A stretch of 64,000 nucleotides of DNA from NCBI RefSeq assembly GCF_902825145.1, contig NZ_CADEAD010000002.1, forward strand, positions 356,173 to 420,172, read 5' to 3'. Made by a program: the position numbers and the translations under genes. Positions 39,619-50,215 of the stretch are shown here, one piece after another; within the stretch, counting starts at the first letter, position 1, and every line of letters starts with the position of its first letter. The DNA is from Bartonella phoceensis. Lineage in GTDB: Bacteria; Pseudomonadota; Alphaproteobacteria; Rhizobiales; Rhizobiaceae. The notes under the pieces were generated by a model, which was given only the letters and a program-made list of their open reading frames with translations, was not told where the DNA came from and did not search any database.

Positions 39619-39708
39619 GGAGAGGTGGCCGAGTGGTTGAAGGCGCACGCCTGGAACGCGTGTATATGGGAAACTATATCGAGGGTTCGAATCCCTCTCT
39701 CTCCGCCA
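39619..39708 (+). tRNA. tRNA-Ser(GGA)
   Basis: 90 nt with encoded CCA and long variable arm. The acceptor stem GGAGAGG pairs with the terminal CTCTCC region. The anticodon stem CACGC/GCGTG encloses CTGGAAC, anticodon GGA. The 3' end opens onto a 13-kb stretch of decayed foreign genes. Confidence 0.96.
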
Positions 39709-40125
39709 TTAACACCAAACGAATTTGTTTATGCTCGAAATAGCATAACCTCAAAAGCTCAGAATTTGCGGGTTTTTTTGCTATTTGCAATTGGCGTGCC
39801 TTCTATAAAAACACCCCGTTTTTCTCTAATTTTTCTCTTAATATATGTCTCTTTCCTGAAAAACACCGTACTTGAAAAAGCGAAGTCCGGAGCTTTTAAC
39901 TATGTAAAATCAATTGTTTAGCAATTTACCAGTTCGCACCAGTCTATGCCTAGCATTTACAACGTGTTTTTTGGAGCTCTGCAGGTAAAACGGCACTTAT
40001 AACCTTCTCCCTTAATGTGAGGTATAGGATCATCGAACTGCCAGAATGCTTTTTAAGTTTCCTAATCAGTTCCTTCTTTTGTGTTTTAACATTATCGGCG
40101 GCAGTCTAATCTTCCCATCGACAAT
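39709..40125. other. Left edge of the decayed island
   Basis: No intact gene. An inverted pair AAATAGCA (39738-39745) / TGCTATTT (39779-39786) spans a seven-T run and could end tRNA transcription. The stretch 39960-40120 reads coherently on the minus strand for short distances but I could not assign it. Confidence 0.4.
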
Positions 40126-40698
40126 TCATCCACCAAAATCGAAGAGTGCTGCGGAATCGGCTGAGCTCCAAAGAGATTGCCCAAGATCACGTTGTGATAC
40201 CAGACCATTTTTTTGAAAATATCGGACGGCATTCGACATCCCAAGATCGAATATCTCGAGTTCGAGCTTGATGCCTACTTTGGTTATGCGCTTCGCTAGC
40301 ACATCTATCGTCGAAGGACTATTAACACTCACTGATTTTGCGAAGTTGAGAGATGATGTGGTCAATGAAGCCATATCCGGCTTAGCTTCTCCTTCGCAAC
40401 GCAAAGGTGTCCTCTTCACTTCAGGGTCAGAAATATTTTGTCCACTAAGCGAAGCACAGACGATAATCTCGGGATTGAATTTCCGAATCGAAGAGATGAT
40501 TGTTTTCCAGTAAGCGAAATCTGAAGTGGGAAGACCCGTTGCTTCGTTCTGGGTATGCAAATGAACGGTCGTAGCCCCAAGTTCTGCCGCCATCAATATA
40601 TCTTCAACTATTTCACTGACGAATATTAGGATGTGATGCGCCATTTCTTTCGTCTAAACCATACCTGTCAGCACAAAATTTATTATTAGAGTGTTCAT
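40126..40698 (-). pseudogene. BKACE/DUF849-type beta-keto acid cleavage enzyme relic
   Basis: The reading begins at ATG 40698 (MNTLIINFVLTGMV), hits TAG at codon 15, then resumes TKEMAHHILIFVSEIVEDIL and LGATTVHLHTQNEATGLPTS. This is the N-terminal half of a BKACE-family enzyme; the VHLH metal-binding motif is visible. The C-terminal third is missing or scrambled (frame ends DSAALFDFGG). It lies just downstream of ribA on the same strand, as part of a decayed cluster. Confidence 0.7.
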
Positions 40699-40703
40699 TG
40701 AAT

Positions 40704-41253
40704 TTAAGTCTCCAAATGATGACCTATTTTTGCCTTTGCTTCCAAATATGACTTGTTTTGGGGTGATAGAAATGTCGGCACCGGGATAGCTTCGAGCTCA
40801 TCCAATCTTGAATTTTCGAGTGCTTGAACCTTGTCGGGGTTATTGGTGTGAAAGTAAATCCGCTTGATACTAAGCACGTGAAGCATTTCTACGGCAATCG
40901 TAAAATCACGCGCATCTTCCGGGTGATCCAGCGCAAGATTAGCAGAAAAGGTATCAATACCCTTCTTCTGTAGAGCGTAGGCTGCTATTTTTTCACTAAG
41001 GCCGATACTACGGCCCTCCTGTCGGAGATAGCAAATCACTCCTCCTTCGACGATAAATCTCTTGCGCTACAGCAGATATCCGAAGAGGCCACCCGTAATG
41101 CACTCTGCCATTGCAATCAGCACTGATTTTAGCCTCGTTTATGGCAAAAGAAGAATGCTCAATATCGATGCCGTCCTGTCGGAATGTAACAATTCGTATG
41201 GAAGCGTCAACGTCGGTGTACGAAAGGAAAACCTTATTTCTAACACTGAGCAC
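40704..41253 (-). pseudogene. ribA: GTP cyclohydrolase II relic (riboflavin pathway)
   Basis: The N-terminal piece starts at 41253 (MLSVRNKVFLSYTDVDASIR). A frameshift near 41110, inside the segment that should hold the zinc cysteines, leads into the C-terminal frame at 41039. That frame keeps VICYLRQEGRSIGL and the GTP-binding QKKGIDTFSANLALDHPEDA segment, then PTFLSPQNKSYLEAKAKIGH. Total span fits a full-length RibA (about 183 codons), so it is broken by small indels rather than truncated. The zinc-site cysteines appear lost. Confidence 0.8.
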
Positions 41254-41284
41254 TATAGATCTCCTAAGCTAACTTTGAATTGAA

Positions 41285-41815
41285 AATGGTTTTATTTTTT
41301 TACTCGGTGTCTTCCGACGCCATATAACGTAGAGGATCTCTCCTAGGGATCCGCTCCTATGAAGCACAAAATTAGAAACCAATGAGAGAGCTTTGAATGA
41401 AGTCACTCCCAGTTCCGGAACTCCATCCACCCATCAGTAAATGCATATTATTTCGTTCACTAAATCATAATCAGTTAGATAAGAACCTAGACATCCTCCC
41501 TTCACAGAGAATTTCATTAATACCAAGTCTTCCAAGCCCATCTCGTACCGGTATCAAATTCAGCTGATCGTTTTACTCTTCAACTTCAATGAGTTGAGCA
41601 CTGCCCTCGCTCTAACGGGCTTTATTAATATTCGGGGCGTGAGAACCATGAGTAGGGCGACGGTTTCCATGTGTGGTCGACCACAATCGTTGCGCGTGCA
41701 TCTGCAATTACTTGGCCGTTCTTAACAAGGATGCAGCCAACTGAAGGGTTTTCTGCGGCGCGTCTACAACCCCCTCTACTCAGTCGAATGGCTGATTCCA
41801 TAAAACGTGTGCAAT
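41285..41815 (-). pseudogene. ribD: Riboflavin deaminase/reductase RibD relic
   Basis: Near 41801 the minus strand reads MESAIRLSRGGCRRAAENPS then VGCILVKNGQVIADA, the start of a RibD deaminase domain. A shift leads to HMETVALLMVL, where the zinc motif HAE has become HME. At about 41285-41530 the reductase end is visible (GCLGSYLTDYDLVNEIICIY ... GVTSFKALSLVSN). The middle of the gene is missing: the span is about 530 bp, against roughly 1.1 kb for an intact ribD. It is upstream of ribA on the same strand. Confidence 0.65.
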
Positions 41816-42100
41816 TTTAATGATTTATCAAAATTCTTCAGAAAATGGTGCAATTAACAATAAGTCTATTGATAGCATCAATTTGGGTTTGCAATAGTCA
41901 AGAGCGCGTTTTGATCAGATCGGTGTTCTAACCTTGTTCATTCTAAGCAAAATCTTGACTCCAGTTAGATTATTCTCTAAAGCCGGATCAGGTTTGATCT
42001 TGAGGCCAAGGAAACGCAAGTTGAAAAGCGTAACAAGTGCAAATCGCTTGTGTGCTGCTTGTGATGGCAGTTGAGCTCATTGCGTTATGAAAGAATTATT

Positions 42101-42909
42101 TTGTTCACTGGTATCATTCAAGGCATAGCAAAAGTAGAGTCTGTCGAAGGAAATGACGAACTTTAAACTTTCTTCATTCAATCCCCAAGTGGTTTCTGTC
42201 GTGATTTAACCCGGGGAGGCCAGCATATCCATCAATAGCGTATGTCTTACCGCCACGCATGAAGTGGCTAAAGACAAGTGGGTCCTTGAGGTTATGATGA
42301 AGAACTTAACAGTGACCTATCTTCGTGACATCAAGAAAGGTTACCTCGTAAATGCTGAGCGGGCAGCAAAGGGAAGGCGCGGAGATCAGAGGTCACCCTT
42401 TATCTGGTCACGTGGACTCCACAGCCGAAATGATTGAGGTGAAAACGGGTGCAAAAAACAAGCTCATTCGCTTTGCTATTCCCGAAACTTTCACCCCATA
42501 TATTTTCTCGCAAGGATATATCGCCGTAGATGGAGCGAGCCTAACTATTGCTGATTTCTCAAAAACTGAGCATTGGTTTGAGGTTTGGCTAATTCCGGAA
42601 ACAAGGAAATCGACAATCTTTGACAAGCTCTCCACCGGCGATCATGTCAACGTCGAGATCGATCGAGGCACGCAAGTCGTCGCTGATACAATCAATCACA
42701 CAATCGAGGCCTTTCTGGAGAAGAAGTTTCCCCTTCTTGAAGCTGACCTTCTGAAACTCGGTATTTCGGTGAATGATCTCCTCATAGACAGAGATACACC
42801 CAAGCTTATTCAGAATATCGCAACGAAGGAAAAATCATTCAAGGCCGCAGACTCCCCAACTCTACCTCGAAACGCTAAATCAGCACATCTATCCAAAATA
42901 AACACGTAG
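42101..42909 (+). pseudogene. ribE: Riboflavin synthase alpha-chain relic
   Basis: The N-terminal frame reads LFTGIIQGIAKVESVEGNDE then a TAA. Later pieces read VCLTATHEVAKDKWVLEVMM and KGYLVNAERAA. A frameshift near 42362 enters a long open frame (GAEIRGHPLSGHVDSTAEMI ... SQGYIAVDGASLTIADFSKT) that continues to 42909 with an unusual tail of about 50 residues. Motifs GHPLSGHVD and DGxSLT are family-specific. The gene diverges from the ribD/ribA relics. Confidence 0.8.
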
Positions 42910-43657
42910 CAATGTAAATTAACTAAGCTGTTTTTGGCTAGGTAAAAAAACCAAGTAAATATAAATTAAAAGAAGCTGCTAGAACAAGGCCTCATTTTAA
43001 GTTCATTTAAGCAGGAACGCTTTTTTTACTAACCTACAAGAGACTTATTGTTTTCAGCAAAACCCAATTGAAAATATACTAAGAGCAGAAATTGAATCCG
43101 CACAAGGCATTGCAATATAAAACTTGCTTTTCATTGTTTTAAAGGCGATTATTTTTTGCAACACAATAGAAGGCGTATGAGATTTGAATCTAAAGAACAC
43201 CAATACACCGCCAGATTTTTTAAGGAAACTACTCTTACCATCACCAAAAGCTGTTATTGTGAGGAATCGCAGATGACGAAGCAATACAGTAAATGCCTGA
43301 ATTGCCACACTTTTTCAGGGTTTGCGATGACAATTGAGAGCTATATTGCACTTTTTCCAATTGCGCCATTTCACCCCTAAAATCTCTTTTTTATCCTCTC
43401 CTGCTCCGATGTATACGAACACTTTGGTGGAGGTGCGTATGTCATAAAAATATTGATTTACCTTGATTTTTTGGAAATGAAATTTTTTTGACTCTTCATT
43501 TTTTAGAGACAAAAACTGAAGTAGCGATAGGGATTAAATGAGAGAACCATTTGATCTTATGATAATAGCAGGATAATATTAAGATAATAAGTCTAGATAT
43601 CCTTATTTTATGATATTATGGTTATACCTATCCTTTATTTTAAAATGATAATACTGA
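42910..43657. other. AT-rich spacer with a palindromic element
   Basis: About 750 bp without a gene. The only structured part is the 81-bp palindromic element described separately. The frames here are short and unconvincing. Confidence 0.45.
43252..43332. repeat. 81-bp palindromic MITE-like element resembling rickettsial repeats
   Basis: The outer ends TGTTATTGTGAGG and TTTGCGATGACA are imperfect inverted repeats. The inner arms GCAATACAG and CTGAATTGC form a 9-bp hairpin with one mismatch and a 7-nt loop. The layout (TGTCATTGCGAGG ... GAAGCAATCCAG ... CTGGATTGCC ... CGCAATGAC) is the one I know from repeats dispersed in Rickettsia and other intracellular bacteria. That similarity is from memory, not from a search. 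Confidence 0.5.
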
Positions 43658-44100
43658 TTGCCACAACAAATTAATGGTGAACATATAGCTACTAAAACAT
43701 TGTACTTAGAAGATACACACGAGTTTCATTTTAAAGATTTGATTCAAGAAGCAGAAAAAGATGATAAAGGTATCTTTATTATCCTTGATCAAACAGCCTT
43801 TTATCCGCAGGGTGGTGGTCAGTCTTCAGATCATGGGGTTATCAGAAACGATCATTTCAAGGCTCATGTCATCCACATTACAAAGTATGGCGATAAAATA
43901 AAGCATTATACAGAATTTACAACAACTAAAACACTGGCAGCTCAAAAACTGTATGATATCCTGGATAAAGAGAGCAGTTAAGAAATGCCTGTTACTATAC
44001 TGCAGTTTATTTGCTTAAGTAATATCGTGAAAATACTCAATCTAAAACCAAAAGCAATTAAAGGTCATTCTATCGCTCTTGATCGATTGGTGCAAAACAC
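43658..44100 (+). pseudogene. AlaX-type alanyl-tRNA editing protein relic
   Basis: A 107-codon open frame from TTG 43658 to TAA 43981 reads IATKTLYLEDTHEFHFKDLI and GIFIILDQTAFYPQGGGQSS. The YPQGGGQ.SD motif is diagnostic of AlaX/AlaRS editing domains, which hydrolyse mischarged Ser- or Gly-tRNA(Ala). Faint continuation (CYYTAVYLL, then LNLKPKAIKGHS) appears in other frames to about 44100, including the spot where the HxxxH zinc motif should be. The zinc site is lost, so it is probably inactive. Confidence 0.7.
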
Positions 44101-44159
44101 CAGGGTATTCTCGCATAACGAACCAATCTAAGAGGTTAGTTAGTTAATGCCACAACATT

Positions 44160-45260
44160 AGAGTGACCTTGTCTGCCCTTATTATTAAGACAGCCATTGA
44201 TTTTGAAAGGGGCTGTAGCCGGTTGTACGCAAAGTTGTCAATGTTGAAACCCCTGATGGCCTTGAGAAGCTAAGCAAAACCCTAAAACTATGTCGCAGGA
44301 GTTTCTTCTTTGCAGTCGCAAACTTTACACAAATTGCCGCAAGCGGTGGGTAACTGAGTATTGCCACTAAAATCTTATCTGTATTCATCAATACGGTTGG
44401 TTGCAAAGATGGCAACCGCTTTTGATCTGCAGAAGAAGCTGGTGGTGCTACGGTAAAGCTTGCCAATGTTTATCAAATTCCCATAACTACAATAACTAGG
44501 TCTGAAGATGTCATCAACTGTCTTTTTGATAATACGCCAGCTAAAGCCAAAGATATGGTGCTAGACCTCAATTACATTGATGGTAAACACGGCAATTTGG
44601 GTTAACCACTGTGCAAGCAAGTGCTCTTGCTGGTGTTTTTATCATCCTTGATAATATCCCTAAAAAGCAGATACGACTTTATTAATGCTATGCTCAGAAA
44701 ACTGAAAACAGCGAAAAAATCAGGAAAGAAGCTCCAAGATGTTTTGCGTTGAATGGGAATGAGTGCCAAGCAACTTGAAAAAGATATCGGCCAAGATGCC
44801 CAAGGGGCTTTAATTAAATTCTTTGAAGCCATGGAGAGGATAGATAAGCAAATATGCCCAGGCATATTCGATCTCTTTAGTTTTTGGAATATCAAGACGA
44901 TGTGGTGTTGGTGGTGGGAAGTCTTAATGAATCCAAAAAAGCTGTAAATATGATCAATGATGGGACCAAGTGCGCAGGTTCTATACAACGTGAATTTACC
45001 AATTGCACTAATACAACTGCCAATAACTTATAATTTCCGAAAAATGATCTTGCAGAGGTTAACATAAATTTAGGCTCAGTGCTTTTGCCACCACTTAATG
45101 CGATTGTGGGCGTTTAAAAAAATGCTACACTCAAATAGTCGGCGTTGCTCAAGTGCATCCTCTTCCAACTAGAGTGATTATGGGTATAACCGTTACATTG
45201 ATTGGCGGGAAAATAGCCACGATCTGCGTTTGATTATGCGTAGACCTATAAGGGCACGCG
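44160..45260 (+). pseudogene. Phage tail tape-measure protein relic (TP901 type)
   Basis: Successive short frames keep the order expected in a TP901-type tape measure. They include TAIDFE, VVRKVVNVETPDGLEKLSKT, AEEAGGATVKLANVYQIPIT, LTTVQASALAGVF (partly shifted) and INAMLRKLKTA. Then follow MGMSAKQLEKDIGQDAQGAL, VVLVVGSLNESKKAVNMIND and LGSVLLPPLNAIVGV. At least five shifts or stops separate them. It is the N-terminal half of a prophage tail gene and independent evidence of a phage in this island. Confidence 0.75.
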
Positions 45261-45317
45261 CTTGTTATTCTAGAAAATCAAATTTTAGATACTGCGGCGT
45301 GAATTAATTTTATTAAC

Positions 45318-45800
45318 TTGTATAAAGCAAAGAGTTTTGCTTACCCCATAGTAGCCAATGGTTTATTAAAAAACGAAACTACACTCCAAGATTTAATTGT
45401 TGGTGGAGACACTTTTAAAATCAGTTTTCTTGAAGATTGGTCTGTTAAGTATAATTTGTGGAATGTTTACGGGCCAACAGAAGGGACTGTTTGTATTTTC
45501 TTACATAAATTTTAATCAAAAAGTGAGGATATTGTTTTAGGTACTCCTCTTTTAAAAACGTATTAAAACTTGATACAAAATCTGACGAGCTAGTTAAAGG
45601 CATCTATCATAGATCCAATTTGGACAAGTAAAAATTTTTTATTTGATATGATTGACAATTTACTGTTTGTTGCTGGTATTTATGAAGAGCTAGAAAGCAA
45701 ATATTTAAAACTACAGTTTCATCATAGTTTATGAGATGGTTGGTCTGTTAGTAAATTGATAAAAAATATCCGCTTTATACAATAACCAAGACGTTAATCC
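45318..45800 (+). pseudogene. Non-ribosomal peptide synthetase fragments (A and C domain pieces)
   Basis: The frame from 45318 holds LLKNETTLQDLIVGGDTFKI and YNLWNVYGPTEGTVCIFLHK, the A5-region motif of adenylation domains (NxYGPTE). Beyond its stop a second frame contains LKLQFHHSL, a stop, then DGWSVSKLIKNI, matching the condensation-domain active-site motif HHxxxDGWS. Only about 160 codons remain of what must have been a multi-kilobase gene. Confidence 0.65.
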
Positions 45801-46109
45801 AGCTCTTGAATATGCTATATAGGCTAGTTCCGTGTGCCCCCCCTTCAAATAAAAAATATATTAAAATCCATATTCTTTTCTTAAGAACAGTCATCAAAAC
45901 GTTGTATGCGCTGGCCAGATTATTCGTATAAACGAAAAAACGCCAGCTGGTATTATGGAATGTGCGTGTTTAATAAAGAAAGTTTATTCGCTACCTTAAT
46001 TTACATAATTATTGATTCATTCAAGGTTTATTATAATCTAGATGGTATAGATTTTGCTATACTATTTTCCTCAAGAATTACTGGCAATTAAGAAAAAGTA
46101 GGAATACTT

Positions 46110-46290
46110 GACGGTACGCAGTTATTATCATTAAACAACAAACTAGATCATATTTTACCTAGGGGAAAATTTTGCGGATATTTGCTATTAGCTATGCACA
46201 ACCGTGCCTATGACGCGCCCAACTTTATAAAAAGCGGAGATTGGAGGTTGAAAGCCCCTAAATCCTACAGTGATATATAAATGCTCCACT
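46110..46290 (+). pseudogene. Unrecognised coding remnant
   Basis: A frame around 46165-46280 reads KFCGYLLLAMHNRAYDAPNF and IKSGDWRLKAPKSYSDI before TAA. It looks protein-like but I do not recognise a family. It follows the NRPS pieces on the same strand and is followed by a hairpin with a T run. Confidence 0.3.
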
Positions 46291-46327
46291 ACGACACCCC
46301 ATGAAACGCGCGTGATAATGATAAGGT

Positions 46328-46347
46328 AATCTCACTGAGATTTTTTG
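46328..46347 (+). terminator. Possible intrinsic terminator
   Basis: AATCTC (46328-46333) and GAGATT (46337-46342) form a 6-bp stem with a 3-nt loop running into T's. It could have ended the plus-strand NRPS-side transcript. Confidence 0.45.
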
Positions 46348-46410
46348 GGGTCCCCTCTAAAAAAAGCACTACAAACAAATAAATGAATAAATATACACCA
46401 AAAACGTAAA

Positions 46411-47134
46411 CTAATGAAAAAAAACAAACATATTTACCATATATGCGCTCATGTAAAAAAATACTAATAGGTTAAGCTTTCCAACGGTTGACAAGAAAGA
46501 TTCATATGTGGCCCTGAGATTGTCGCTAATACTATCGTGCAAGGTAATTTCTACACGAATATATGTATACTTAATGAGATAAAAAATCATGCATACTAAA
46601 ATAACAATAATTTCTTTTCTCGGCTCGAAGAAAGCAACGGTAAAAATCATAGAAGCTGGAAGAAGCAGTAGTAAAATAAAATTCATTCTTTTACTCAGTT
46701 TTATAAATAGAAAACTAGTAAGTAGCTGAGATAACAATATAAGAGAAAATATTATACCAAGATAAAAATAAGTTACATGAATATGATAATCTTTAAATAT
46801 TCATTGATAATATTGCGAAAATATATTGAAAAAATAAGTGACAAATAAACACATAAAGATATAGAAGGCAAAAGCAATCAATAAAAGGAGGCTATAGATG
46901 ATAATCCACCTTTTGTATAAATCTATCAATCGTAGTGAGTTCTTAATACGCACAAGGCGGCTTTTTTTCAAAGGATAGGGTGTAAGGGTTCCCACAGCCA
47001 TGGTCACATCCAGGAAAACCGATGAGGATGTTATGTGATAAGCGTTCCAAAAGGTTACTTAAAAAGAGCACCATATCAGAAAAATACAGTGCAACGACAG
47101 GTCCATAAAACCGAAATATTAATTCTTTGTGCAT
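46411..47134 (-). pseudogene. Membrane transporter relic (MFS-like)
   Basis: Three consecutive minus-strand frames (47134-46943, 47007-46801, 46737-46411) each encode hydrophobic helices (for example YGPVVALYFSDMVLFLSN, WIIIYSLLLLIAFAFYIFM and NFILLLLLPASMIFTVAFFE). Joined, they resemble half of a major-facilitator permease, but no family motif is decisive. Frameshifts and a stop prevent function. Confidence 0.5.
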
Positions 47135-47966
47135 ATCACCCCCACCATGACTACATACCGAAAAATATACAATATTTTAATTAATATACCAAGTGGTTAG
47201 TACACGTATTGCTGGGTATATCAAGTTTTTTAAATAGGGGTATGTATAAATTTGAATGCTGAAATTTATTGTAGCGATAGCTAATTTTTAGGAGATTAAA
47301 GAGCAGGAGGGCAGTAGTTGCTATTTGCGCTACGTCTATTGTGGAACAGTCTTACCGATAAGAAGTTGCTTCGCTAAGTAAGTAGCATAACTATGTCCTT
47401 GAAAGAGGTATGCTTTGTGCTTTTAGGACTGCTCTCCCGTTTATGCTCAAGATTGAGATTTTTCTATATGGTCAAGCAAAAAATCATTTGTGACCTCAGA
47501 GTGAGTGTGCAGTCCTGGTAACGGCTTTTACATAGTGGTTCTTTTCAAGAAGGGAGCATTCTTGGATCAGCTTTAGGATATTTTGTATCCAGCCGTTTAG
47601 GGGGACGTTATTTTGTGGCTTATTCTAACATCCTGAGCATTGGCTGATAGCATACTGAAAAATATTTGTTTCAAATGCTTTTGCAAGGAAGAGCATCTCG
47701 ACACCTCCGTAATGTTTCCCGAGACTTGACATACCGCTTTTTAGTTTCGTCATTGGCAAATTTGGTTACGAACGGGCAATCCAATAATAAACAACATCCG
47801 CATATATAGTCCGAAGAGAAATAGAGATCGTGTGCAAGACTGTGATCTTGAAGTAATACTTTTAAAGGTATTTATCTCGAAAATGACGCAATAAGTTGTA
47901 AGACTTAAGATTAGACAATTACAAGCACTTCCCGGTGGTCATTACTGTAAAACTCCTTCTTTATGA
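47135..47966. other. Gene-free stretch in the decayed island
   Basis: About 830 bp with no frame I can support on either strand. Probably fully eroded coding sequence. Confidence 0.4.
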
Positions 47967-48467
47967 TTAGTGATAACATAAACGCTTTTTGATGGGAGTG
48001 TTTTGATGAGTTTTAATCCTCCTTTGCGTATTTTCTAAATTATGATCAAAACAATATTGAAAATCATCAAGACGATGTTTTGATTTTGGAGCAATGATAA
48101 ATACTTTGTGTCTACTTTGCATTCCGTGTTTAACAAGCGAGTACGGTAACCAAAACGTACAACGATCTATCATTCATTTAACTAACTCTAATGCATATGA
48201 ATAATGAAGGATCAATTTAAATGGTATCGTTCGAATAAATCTCTGATTGGTAAAAAACTGAGTGTTTTCAGTCAACACTTTGCGTAAAATAATTTTAATG
48301 CATCCAAGTTGTTTGCAGGCCTCAGATATTATGGCTGTAACAAACGCTTTTTCTAACCTCATCTGTCGATAATTAGGATTGATTGTCAGAGCAGAAGCTA
48401 AAGAAATGCTTTTCCTCTTCTCAAATGCTATGGCGTAACCAATAAGCTTCTTCTTGAAAATTTCCAT
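47967..48467 (-). pseudogene. GNAT-like acetyltransferase relic
   Basis: A minus-strand frame from 48467 reads IGYAIAFEKRKSISLASALT and RLEKAFVTAIISEACKQLGC, with the GNAT pattern of a beta strand, acetyl-CoA loop and helix, then ENTQFFTNQRF. An in-frame TGA at about 48174 separates it from a further 68 codons in the same frame (MIDRCTFWLPYSLVKHG...). Similarity to GNAT is moderate, and the acetyl-CoA loop is imperfect. Confidence 0.45.
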
Positions 48468-48639
48468 TCACCGAGTGGATAGTGAAGATCAAATGCAACG
48501 AGATGTTAGTTTGAGTACCGAAGAAGAAAAACTGTTCAATATTCCTCAAATATGCGCCTTCATAATGCACGAATTTCCTTGAAATTACCTATTTTGGTAT
48601 GCCGAAAGACAGCAGAGATAGATATAAGATCACTTTGTA

Positions 48640-49408
48640 TACATGTAGAGTTCACTTCGTATAAAAAAGCTATAAACTTCCTTACACGTCATATTGTTTT
48701 ATCAATGTAGCCGATTGCAGCACATTATTCTTCCCGTAGTGAGCAAGGACGCGTTGTGCTTGAGTAGAGGAACCGTTCATTCCCATAAAGGATTCGGAGG
48801 GGATTATCATTGTCTAATTGTGTGTATGTAAAGAAATTTTTTCTGGATTTACTCCAAGGCCATTACTTATTTCCTGTAAAAAATCAAAATTACGATAATA
48901 ACGGGAATAATGAGGACTTATTTCCTCTAACAATGTTTCATAATCGGCTAGAAATTCACTCTGTTTAAAATCACGATTGTTTTAAATGACCGCCATTACA
49001 CCACTGGTTCGAAGTTGGTTTGAAGCAGCACAAAGCAACTGAGGACGTTCCATCCACTAAAATGCTTGCGCTGCAACAATAAGATCAACTTCGCTGATTT
49101 GAGGCAATAAGCTTTCGGCTTTGCCTTGATACCACTGCACAGCAGGAAATTTTTTGCGTTCCTTCTTAACCATGCCTGCTGATATATCGATAGCATGATA
49201 TTGGTGTTCATTTCCCAGAAGCTTGACAATTTCCTCTAATGCGATTCCTGTTCCAGCTCCGACATCCACAGTGGACAAATGTTTTTTATCCCTAAAGGTA
49301 AGCAGCATTATTTTAAATAAGGTGAGGGGGGTAGTGTGGACGATAGCAATCATAATCATCGGCTAATCCATCAAACTTTTCACTTTTTTATTGAATACTT
49401 TGTGTCAT
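48640..49408 (-). pseudogene. Class I SAM-dependent methyltransferase relic
   Basis: ATG 49408 starts MTQSIQ, then TAA, then KSEKFDGLADDYDCYRPHYP, a classic methyltransferase N-terminus. After a shift the SAM motif appears as TVDVGAGTGIALEEIVKLLG with the acidic loop YHAIDISAGMV. Further shifted pieces (HWMERPQLLCAASNQL, then MIIPSESFMGMNGSSTQAQR) carry it to about 48640. At least four lesions. The substrate is unknown. Confidence 0.7.
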
Positions 49409-50159
49409 AGAGTAGTATCCTCGTTACAATTGTTGACATACATAATTAGACAGCTCTCCTTTGTCTAGGGTGTTAACCATAAATTTGGAAGGAGAGCGGA
49501 ATAGGTCTGCTCTTTGATATTCTTTATTTTATCTGTAAGATTGACACTTAATTCCCCCTTCTTCAAACAGTGTGTGTTGGAGCGCAAGTGCAATGAAGGT
49601 TGAGATTCTATGGATTTTGATTAAAAATCCATCCAACTTCTACTGCGATTACTGCTTTGGTGCTTTGAACAAATATTGAATTTACGATCTATTCACGGAA
49701 ATTATCAGTCTCCAGCACTCCATCGCAAAAAAATAAGATCCCCCGTTTTCTTTTGAGCTGTTACTCTTTGCTACAACCACAATAATTGATTTCAATACTA
49801 GAAAATTGCATCTGACAGCGTAAATAAAAACGCTTAATACGAATAGTGATGTTTGAGAGACATCAGTATTGTAAAACTATTTCCCATTCTCCTTAAGATG
49901 TTTTATTTTTATGGAAAGGCTCATCGTACTATAAAAATTCATATTTTAGAAGCATTAAAGTGGGGAATTGTGCTTTCTGAAACTTAATCGGCTAAAATAT
50001 AAAATCATACAAAAATAGCTATTTAAAAGCGAGTTAAAACGTACACAGAATAATATTTATATTAGGTGGATAATTTATATTCGCTTCAAATTTGAAGGAA
50101 CGGCATTTCTCTATTGTACGTTGAGCAGATTATTTGCGAAATTTGAAAAAATGGACTAA
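49409..50159. other. Gene-free stretch in the decayed island
   Basis: 750 bp without a supportable frame. An imperfect inverted repeat with GATTTTGATTAAAAATC lies at about 49614-49631. No recognised element. Confidence 0.4.
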
Positions 50160-50215
50160 ATTATATCGTATTGTCATGGCTTGCTTAGAGTCAGAAAAAT
50201 TTAATCAGTGGTGTA

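Noticed and set aside
39586..39921. 111-codon plus-strand frame over tRNA-Ser(GGA)
   Set aside because: Again the tRNA read as protein ([18 protein letters not shown]); not a gene.
44185..44988. Minus-strand frames opposite the tape-measure relic
   Set aside because: The plus strand carries clear tape-measure motifs in order; the minus frames are shadows.
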